NCBI GenBank assembly: GCA_026122225.1
Contig: JANEZZ010001404.1
Coordinates: forward strand, 372,001 to 436,000
Length of the DNA stretch: 64,000 nt
Reading direction: 5' to 3'
DNA from: Heloderma charlesbogerti
Lineage: Eukaryota; Chordata; Lepidosauria; Squamata; Helodermatidae
How positions within the stretch are numbered: position 1 is the stretch's first letter; each line of letters begins with the position of its first letter. The notes beneath the pieces are model-generated. The model was not told the origin of the DNA. It made no database searches and saw only the letters and a list, made by a program, of their open reading frames with translations. Positions 57,071 through 64,000 of this stretch are shown in pieces. The translations under genes were made by a program, and so were the position numbers.

Positions 57071-57510
57071 TTGAGTTGGATCTGCTTCTGACACCTCCCA
57101 ACTGCACAGCCCAAACATCCTAGCAATATGAAAAACTCATCTTGTCTTCTTCTGGAAATGGTGAAAAAACAGTCATAAAAACACGTTGTCAAATAAAAAC
57201 AAACAAATTAATTAAAACACACACACAATTTCCTGTGTGGTTATTTTTGAGAGAGCAGACAACTGTATCAAACATAACGCGCTAATGTCATCTACCCAGA
57301 ATTCATGCTCACTGTGCTTTCAGACTCTGTGAAACCAATGTAATTGGTTCTGATTGCACAGAAATGCTTCAAGTTGTTAATTCAGTGGTCAGCCTCCCAC
57401 ATTTTGTGTGGCAAAGCTCATTATCAATGCAATCCTTTCATCAGATGAATTCACATTTCCTTCTTCTTACTGCAGGTACTTAAATATCTGCCTTCTTATT
57501 TTAATGATGC
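57071..57510. other. no recognised feature
   Basis: AT-rich anonymous sequence. Confidence 0.45.
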
Positions 57511-57636
57511 ATTCTAGATAGGGATGTCAGAGAATTCCGCCACGGGTCTCGGGGAGGCTGAATGCCAGTGCATTCGGCCCCCCGAAATTGGTGGTGGAAC
57601 GGCCTGCCCCCCGCCCCCCCCCAGGACGAGACTTAC

Positions 57637-57740
57637 CTGGGGTGGATCTTCCGGGTGGCGGCAGCTCCGGCGGTGGTTCGGTGGCAGCGGCTGCAGTGGT
57701 TGTGGCGGCCGGTCTTCCGACTGGCTGCCGCCACCACCAT
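57637..57740 (-). other. outward ATG-to-splice-donor unit, element I
   Basis: Minus-strand ATGGTGGTGGCGGCAGCC opens 34 codons (MVVAAASRKTGRH) to CACCCCAG|GTAAGT (GT at 57635-57636). Homologous to the unit of G, same phase. At the other end GAACAG|GTAAGT (58041-58048) is present without the upstream frame. Confidence 0.5.
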
Positions 57741-57762
57741 TTCCAGTTAAAAAAAAAAAAAG

Positions 57763-57982
57763 ATGTGATAGGCTACGTAAAGATTTACGTTGCCTATCAC
57801 GGCTAGGTTTTTTAAAAAAAACCGTGATAGGCTACGTAAATGTTTACGTAGCCTATCACGTCTGACTTAAAAACAAAACAAAACCACGCGTACGCAAATG
57901 GCAGCGGCTACAGCCGCCACCATTTGCATTCCTTATTTTGGCATGTCTTAGTCTACGTCAAGATTTACGTAGACTAAGACAG
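57763..57982. repeat. three palindromes of element I
   Basis: At about 57763-57801, 57819-57860 (GATAGGCTACG type) and 57945-57982 (TAGTCTACG type). The mirrored half seen in G is missing. Confidence 0.88.
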
Positions 57983-58135
57983 CGAAAATAAGGGGAACGC
58001 AAATAGCTACTCCCCCTCACCATCAACATAATCCGTGAACAGGTAAGTGACTTTCGTACATCCCTAATTCTAGATACCAGAGGGTGAGCTCCTTAACATT
58101 GGGTTACACTTTTATGTTGATGAAATACTCTTGTA

Positions 58136-58395
58136 GGAACATAGGAAGAGCCATGCTGGATCAGACCAAAGGCCTATCTAGTCCAGCATAATGTTCCCAC
58201 AGTGGTCAGCCAGATGCCCACAGGAAACCCACGAGGAGGACATGAGCACAATAGCACCTTCCCAGTTGTGTTCCCCAGCAACTGGTATTGAGAGGCATAC
58301 TGCCTTGGATACTGGAGGTAATGTGCAGGCATCAGAACTAGTAGCCACTGATAACCTTGATCCTCCATGAATTTATCAAATCCCTTTTTATGGTA
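58136..58395 (-). mobile_element. CR1/L2-like LINE 3' end
   Basis: GGAACATAGGAAGAGCCATG, GGATCAGACCAAAGGCCTAT, CACAGTGGTCAGCCAGATGC, AGCAACTGGTATTGAGAGGC and TGATCCTCCATGAATTTATC. The longest and cleanest solo 3' end in the window. Confidence 0.85.
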
Positions 58396-58691
58396 CTGAA
58401 ATGTGATTCCCATATGTGTCCCCTGCTCCTCAGGGAAACCTGTTAATCTGTAATTGGTAATTTGGCCTGTATTTGAGATTCACTGCTATGAGCTGGAAGT
58501 CACACCTCTTCTGAATGCCACATGTCCTTTCCTTGAAGGATGACCAGTGTCCTTAATTCTCCAGCTCCATACCACTTTATTAAAACAAACAAATGAAGCA
58601 ACATTATGGCACTTTGGTAACTCTACCAGTTTTATTCCCACCACTCAGTGAGGGCAGTCTGGTGACTTACCTAAAGGCTTCCTGGGACCCA

Positions 58692-58832
58692 TGGGTAGAG
58701 ATGGATGAACCTGTCAATTTTGCTTTTTCCACATTCATTTTCTTAAAAATGTCCCAACTATGAAGAAATTGGTGAATTTTGGAAAAACTCTTATCAAAGA
58801 CAAAGTGAATTGAAATTCTCACCCATCTGCAG
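58692..58832. repeat. short dispersed repeat, copy 2
   Basis: GAGATGGATGAACCTGTC and TTGAAATTCTCACCCATCT ends, matching 22786-22936. Confidence 0.6.
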
Positions 58833-59965
58833 GATCCAAATCCAATAGGTTCCCAGCATGGAGAGGACCATGTTGTACTTGCTTGCTATGTAGATGTTAA
58901 GAATGAGGTGCCTGTCAGAAACAAAGAAGTGGCAACCCTAATGCAGCACTGACACGGTTGAGTACACCGGTATGTATGTATGTATGTTATTTGAATAACT
59001 TGAAAATTATGTAGAACGTTGGGCTGAAGCTGTGACGTCTTCTATCTAGATAGATCATGTGCATATTATCATCAAAAAATTGTCCAAAACCGATTCGGTA
59101 ATATGCGCTTCAATGAGATAAGATGAACAGAGTCCCAAATTTTGATTAATCAGTCTGAGTGATTTTAGAAAATTGTCCTATGTATTGCCCAAATTATTTT
59201 GATAATTATCTGAGTAACAAGCATACTATACACAGCAAGTTGGATTTTGCCAGTCACATTTGCTAGTCCAATCACCTCATCCATCTCCACTTGAGACATT
59301 AGCACTGTTGATGCAACGGGGACATAAAACTAAACAACATTTTATTGCAGATAAACATCCATATCTCCTGGCAGAAAACAAATTACCAAAGGGTCTTTCT
59401 GATGCCCTCGAGCAAAGGAGCTTCCGGAGTAATCTGTGTCAAACTAAAGTTGTCATGTTATGGAGGAGGCCCTTGACAACAGATTATGTGGTACAAATGA
59501 AAGATTCTACACATTATCAGAGAGCCTTGCAAAAGAACACTGGTGGGAGATGCCCAAAGGGAAAAAATGGTATATATTTAAAATGTCAGTGCATGTCTTT
59601 TAATACATTTCTTTTCATCCTCATAAAAGTGGCATTTCAGAATTGAGGCCTGATCCTCTTTCTCTCCAAATCAATAAGAGGTTTTATTTTTTATTAGCTG
59701 CAATCAGCAAAGGAAAAAAGTCCTTGATTTCTAGTCAAACAACAAAGCAGCATGGACGGAGTGATGATGGGAGTGAGGGAATTTAGAAAATGAGAAACCT
59801 TTTAGCATTGTCTTTCAAGTTCTAAGGATATTTGAGCAGCAATATTGCCACTCAACTTGGATCTTGTTTAAAAGTTAAATGGAATATCACTTTACACTGT
59901 AGAGTTTACTGGGTGATCCCCACAAAAAAGTTTGTGAACAGGATACAAGGAATTATGACATATAT
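58833..59965. other. no recognised feature
   Basis: AT-rich anonymous sequence with (GTAT)n near 58971-58986. Confidence 0.45.
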
Positions 59966-60230
59966 GTCCAAAATCCAAAGTTGGGGAAAAGCTTTATTAG
60001 GATCAACCAAAATGTCACAAAAATATTTTGCAAGCTTTGGAATTCTCTAGAGTTCTTTATCAGGCTAGGTAGTAAAAAACAAACAAAAACAAAAAACAAG
60101 ACAGGGGATGGGAGAAGAACAGAAAAGTCCCAAACTTAGGCCAGATGTTGTGGCCATGAGGACTGACCACAATATTTTGTGACATTTTGGTTGGCATTAA
60201 TAAAGCTATGACCCAACTGTGGATTCGGAT
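59966..60230. mobile_element. foldback-like inverted repeat
   Basis: CAAAGTTGGGGAAAAGCTTT, GATCAACCAAAATGTCACAA on the left pair with TTTTGTGACATTTTGGTTGG and AATAAAGCTATGACCCAACT on the right, about 140 bp apart. Confidence 0.65.
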
Positions 60231-60742
60231 TATTTTTCCTCATGGACCACTGTGACCATCTTTGAGGGGGGTATGTGCCTTAACAAATACGTTGACTATT
60301 TACTATGAATCCTTTTCGTTGTCCTTTTTAAACTATAATGATAAGGCTGAATTCTTACCATTGGTTGGTTCTCACATGCTGGGCCTGGCTGAGGCCCTCC
60401 TCAGCCAGGTGCATGCCTGTGACCACATGAGAAAATATTGGCATAAACCAGAATGCACATGGATACAGCCACAGTGATTCCCACAGCTGTGGCTGGAACA
60501 AGTGCAGCCTCAGTGGAAGAATCACAACTTGCTGTATCTATGAACTGCCCAGGTCACATTCCCATATCTCCAGGCGGTTGTAGACGCACACACACATGGC
60601 TTGGGAGGGTATGTGGTGACACATCTGTAGGGCAAATTTCTTTCTGAATTGGCCCATATTATTGTGCTTATTAACGGCTGTTCCAAAAGTAAGCACTTTG
60701 AAGTCCTATTGGTTTCAGTGGAAGAGTTAAGAACATGCTTAA
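60231..60742. other. no recognised gene
   Basis: Anonymous; 60680-60742 includes an AGTAAG-type fragment. Confidence 0.4.
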
Positions 60743-61164
60743 GAGAGCAATCCAATGGCCCGCTAGACACTGTCTAGCGGGCCATAGGATATGTTCATTT
60801 CTGGGAACCAACCTCAGAGCCTGCACTCCGAGGTCGGTTCCTGGAAAACTGACCTCTTCCCTCATCTGCGCTGCCTCCGAGGCAGCACAGAGGAGCCCCA
60901 TCCTCTGCGCTCGGAAGAGGAGTGTGGAGCGATTGAAAAGGGGCATTCCCAGGGGGTGTTCTGGGGCAGGGAGAGAGGAGCTGCGCATATGACACATCCC
61001 CCAGTCGGCCCCCCTCCGCTAGACAGCTGAAAATGGCTGTCTAGTGAAAAAGAGCAAGGCGGGAGAGGCACAGAGGGAACGATCCCCCTCCCGTGCCTCT
61101 CCTGCCTTGCCTTGGATAGGCGGTTGCCTCTGAGGTGGCCGCCTATCTAGTTAGGATTGCACCC
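60743..61164. mobile_element. PIF/Harbinger-like MITE, composite
   Basis: Ends GAGAGCAATCCAATGGCCC and GTTAGGATTGCACCC, flanked by TAA (60740-60742, 61165-61167). Inside is a hairpin of GGCCCGCTAGACACTGTCTA and several others (CTGTCTAG, GGCACGGGAGGGGG-type, GCGGTTGCCTCTGAGG). It is longer and GC-richer than the copies at 27528 and 50049. Confidence 0.7.
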
Positions 61165-61429
61165 TAAATCTCTCAAAATGCAGGACTTGAGCTGGATCAT
61201 GCCTACTTCTACTACTAATAATAATAAAATCAAGGCATTCAAAATCTCCAGCAGGAATGCATTTGTTTGGGACTGTAATTGTGACAAATGCTCAAGCATC
61301 CATGTAATATTCACATGTGACAATGGCTACTAAGCATGCACTGTCCTCATTGAGCTATTTTTTGGGGAGGGGGAGGGGGGAGGGCTACCCCCTTAGGGTT
61401 TTTTTTTTTTTTAAGGATTGTTTTTATAC
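61165..61429. other. no recognised feature
   Basis: Anonymous, with G-run and poly-T near 61363-61412. Confidence 0.45.
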
Positions 61430-64000
61430 TTCTGTAAATCCAGTGTCCCCTTCATGGATCACTGCCTTGTTGTGGCGAAGGGGCTTGCGTAACTCAGTGA
61501 AGCCATAAGCTATGCCGTGCAGGGCCACCCAAGACGGACAGGTCATGGCAGAGAGTTCTGACAAAATGTGGTCCACTGGAGAAGGAAATGGCAACCCACT
61601 CCAGTATTCTTGCCAAGAAAACCCCATGGAACGTATCACAAGGCTAAAAGAGATGACACCGGAAGATGAGCCCCTCAGGTCGGAAGGTGTCCAATATGCT
61701 ACTGGGGAAGAGCAGAGGGTATTTCCAAGTAGCGCCAGAAAGAGTGAAGCGGCTGGGCCAAACCCGAAAGGACACTCAGCTGTGGATGTGTCTGGCGGTG
61801 AAAAGAAAATCCGATGCTGTAAAGAACAATATTGTTTAGGAACCTGGAATGTCAGATCAATGAATCAAGGTAAGCTGGAGGTGGTCAAACATGAGATGGC
61901 AAGATTGAACATCGACATCTTGGGAATCAGCGAACTAAAATGGACAGGCATGGGCGAATTTAATTCAGGTGACCATCATATCTACTATTGTGGGCAAGAA
62001 TCCCTTAGAAGAAATGGAGTAGCACTCATAGTCAACAAAAGGGTGGGAAAAGCAGAACTGGGGTACAATCTTAAAAATGATAGAATGATCTCTGTACGAA
62101 TCCAAGGCAAACCATTCAACATCACAGTAATTCAAGTCTATGCCCCAACCACTGAGGCCGAAGAAGCTGAGGTTGATCGGTTCTATGAAGACCTACAACA
62201 CCTTCTAGAACTAACACCAAAAAAAGATGTCCTCTTTATCATAGGGGATTGGAATGCTAAAGTAGGAAGTCAAGAAATCACCGGGATAACAGGCAGGCAT
62301 GGCCTTGGTGTACAAAATGAAGCAGGACAAAAGCTAATAGAGTTTTGCCAAGAGAACATGCTGATCATAGCAAACACTCTTTTCCAACAGCACAAGAGGC
62401 GACTCTACACATGGATGTCACCAGATGGTCACTATCGAAATCAGATTGATTATGTCCTTTGCAGCCAAAGATGGAGAAGCTCCATACAGTCAGTCAAAAC
62501 AAGACCTGGAGCTGACTGTGGCTCAGATCATGAGCTGCTTCTTGCAAAATTTCGGCTTAAATTGAAGAACGTCGGGAAAACCACTAAACCGTTCAGGTAT
62601 GACCTAAATCATATCCCTGATGAATATACAGTGGAGGTGAGGAATAGATTTCAGGGATTAGACCTGATAGACAGAGTGCCTGAGGAACTATGGACGGAGG
62701 TCCGTAACATTGTTCAGGAGGCAGCAACGAAATCCGTCCCAAAGAAAAAGAAATGTAAGAAAGCCAAGTGGCTGTCAGATGAGGCTTTACAAGTAGCTCA
62801 CGAAAGAAGGGAAGCGAAAAGCAAGGGAGAAAGGGGAAGATATACCCAACTGAATGCAGAGTTCCAGAGAATAGCAAGGAGAGACAAGAAGGCCTTCTTA
62901 AATGAACAATGCAAAGAAATCGAGGAAAACAACAGAATGGGAAAGACTAGAGATCTCTTCAAGAAAATTGGAGATCTCAAGGGAACGTTTTGTGCAAAGA
63001 CGGGCATGATAAAGGACAAAGAAGGCAGGGACCTAACAGAAGCAGATGAGATTAAGAAGAGGTGGCAAGAATACACAGAAGAACTATACAGGAAAGATCT
63101 GAATGTCCCTGATAGCCATGATAGTGCGGTCACTGAACTTGAGCCGGACATCCTAGAGAGTGAAGTCAAGTGGGCCTTAGGAAGCATTAGTAACAACAAA
63201 GCTAGCGGAGATGACAGTATTCCAGCCGAGCTATTTAAAATCCTAGAAGATGATGCTGTTAAAGTGCTGCATTCAATATGCCAACAAATCTGGAACACCC
63301 AACAGTGGCCACAAGACTGGAAAAGGTCAGTTTACATTCCAATTCCAAAGAAGGGCAACGCCAAAGAGTGTTCAAACTACCGCACAATTGCGCTCATTTC
63401 ACATGCCAGCAAGGTGATGCTCAAAATCCTACAAGCTAGGCTTCAGCAGTATGCGAACCGAGAACTACCGGAAGTACAAGCTGGGTTTAGAAGAGGCAGA
63501 GGAACTAGAGATCAAATCGCCAACATTCGCTGCATCATGGAGAAAGCAAGAGAATTCCAGAAAAACGTCTATTTCTGCTTCATTGACTACGCTAAAGCCT
63601 TTGATTGTGTGGATCACAACAAACTGTGGCAAATTCTTAAAGAGATGGGAGTACCAGACCACCTTACCTGTCTCCTGAGAAACCTGTACGAGGGTCAAGA
63701 AGCAACAGTAAGAACCACACATGGAACAACCGAGTGGTTCCAAATTGGGAAAGGAGTACGACAAGGCTGCATATTGTCACCCTGCTTATTTAACTTATAT
63801 GCAGAGTACATCATGAGAAATGCCGGGTTGGATGAATCAGAGGTTGGAATTAAGATTGCCGGGAGAATTATCAACAACCTCCGATATGCAGACGATACCA
63901 CCCTAATGGCAGAAAGCGAAGAGGATCTCAAGAGCCTCTTGTTGAGGGTGAAAGAGGAGAGTGCAAAAGCTGGTTTGAAACTCAACATTAAAAAAACTAA
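61430..64000 (+). mobile_element. BovB (RTE-clade) LINE, runs off window
   Basis: The block from about 61430 carries the BovB 5' landmark ATGGATCACTGCCTTGTTGT and, further on, GAAATGGCAACCCACTCCAG. The coding region is uninterrupted to the window edge. The 5' boundary is approximate; the 3' end lies outside the window. BovB is abundant in squamates and ruminants; the surrounding sauropsid repeats favour a squamate. Confidence 0.93.
61512..64000 (+). CDS. BovB ORF: endonuclease-reverse transcriptase, 3' end missing
   Basis: Encodes the enzyme that nicks target DNA and copies the element's RNA into it. I chose the first ATG after an in-frame stop at 61506-61508; the N-terminus is uncertain and translation may start later. 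About 829 codons are open to the edge with no stop or frameshift. The AP-like endonuclease spans roughly residues 108-345: TWNVRS (111-116), GDWNAKVG (245-252), RNQIDYVL and SDHELLL (Asp339, His340). The reverse transcriptase follows: an NYRTIALIS block, motif A FIDYAKAFD (Asp692), motif B region GVRQGCILSPCLFNLY, and motif C RYADDTTL (Asp794, Asp795). All catalytic residues I can check are present. The thumb and C-terminal region lie beyond the window. It is the only intact protein-coding frame here, and a recent or possibly active copy is likely. Confidence 0.93.
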   Translation, partial: MPCRATQDGQVMAESSDKMWSTGEGNGNPLQYSCQENPMERITRLKEMTPEDEPLRSEGVQYATGEEQRVFPSSARKSEAAGPNPKGHSAVDVSGGEKKIRCCKEQYCLGTWNVRSMNQGKLEVVKHEMARLNIDILGISELKWTGMGEFNSGDHHIYYCGQESLRRNGVALIVNKRVGKAELGYNLKNDRMISVRIQGKPFNITVIQVYAPTTEAEEAEVDRFYEDLQHLLELTPKKDVLFIIGDWNAKVGSQEITGITGRHGLGVQNEAGQKLIEFCQENMLIIANTLFQQHKRRLYTWMSPDGHYRNQIDYVLCSQRWRSSIQSVKTRPGADCGSDHELLLAKFRLKLKNVGKTTKPFRYDLNHIPDEYTVEVRNRFQGLDLIDRVPEELWTEVRNIVQEAATKSVPKKKKCKKAKWLSDEALQVAHERREAKSKGERGRYTQLNAEFQRIARRDKKAFLNEQCKEIEENNRMGKTRDLFKKIGDLKGTFCAKTGMIKDKEGRDLTEADEIKKRWQEYTEELYRKDLNVPDSHDSAVTELEPDILESEVKWALGSISNNKASGDDSIPAELFKILEDDAVKVLHSICQQIWNTQQWPQDWKRSVYIPIPKKGNAKECSNYRTIALISHASKVMLKILQARLQQYANRELPEVQAGFRRGRGTRDQIANIRCIMEKAREFQKNVYFCFIDYAKAFDCVDHNKLWQILKEMGVPDHLTCLLRNLYEGQEATVRTTHGTTEWFQIGKGVRQGCILSPCLFNLYAEYIMRNAGLDESEVGIKIAGRIINNLRYADDTTLMAESEEDLKSLLLRVKEESAKAGLKLNIKKT

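Larger units (their letters stand above)
57519..58066 (+). mobile_element. palindromic hAT-like element I
   Basis: Starts TAGGGATGTCAGAGAATTCC, ends TTTCGTACATCCCTA, with an exact 8-bp duplication ATTCTAGA (57511-57518, 58067-58074). It is the sister of G in reverse orientation but has lost about half of the central palindrome. Confidence 0.92.

Noticed and set aside
62798..63298. Minus-strand frame of 166 codons opposite BovB
   Set aside because: It is the antisense shadow of the intact BovB ORF.

Overview
This window looks like intergenic or intronic DNA from a squamate reptile (lizard or snake). It holds an intact BovB (RTE-clade) LINE, a sauropsid CR1 tail, CR1/L2-like LINE remnants, two tRNA-derived SINE families and many non-autonomous DNA transposons. 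I found no host protein-coding exon, no RNA gene and no CRISPR array. The only long convincing coding region is the BovB polyprotein, which starts near the right end and runs off the window; the other RT-like coding traces are decayed LINE pseudogenes.

The most unusual content is a set of nine GC-rich elements of 0.37-0.92 kb: A 143-663, B 6755-7128, C 9880-10666, D 23044-23628, E 26368-26982, F 29869-30538, G 31463-32383, H 52143-52909 and I 57519-58066. Each ends in a TAGGGATGT-type terminal inverted repeat and most have an exact 8-bp target-site duplication, the signature of hAT transposons. Their centres are palindromes, often arrays of a 40-bp palindrome (half-site CCGTGATAGGCTACGTAAAT) spaced by inverted ATGCAAAT octamers. 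In G the whole centre folds into one 471-bp palindrome containing six smaller ones. Eight of the nine also carry outward-facing units made of an ATG, an open frame and a GTRAG-like splice donor, usually on both sides of the palindrome. I think this architecture is the best candidate for something undescribed.

Layout: 0-7 kb has element A, a tRNA-derived SINE, a LINE 3' end and mostly anonymous sequence. 6.6-14.3 kb has B inside an older repeat, a foldback, C, and a SINE/foldback/hAT triple nest. 14-23 kb is mainly anonymous, with MIR-like SINEs and microsatellites. 23-32.4 kb is rich in palindromic hAT copies (D, E, F, G). 32-48 kb holds several foldback families, a decayed LINE split by a SINE, and a 117-bp minisatellite. 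48-58 kb holds LINE remnants interrupted by a MITE, by H and by a foldback, then a decayed reverse transcriptase and I. 58-64 kb has foldbacks, a composite MITE and BovB.

There is no operon-like logic here. The sequences relate through transposition: SINE tails resemble LINE tails, suggesting LINE-driven mobilisation, and the DNA elements have no transposase in the window, so they must have depended on enzymes encoded elsewhere.
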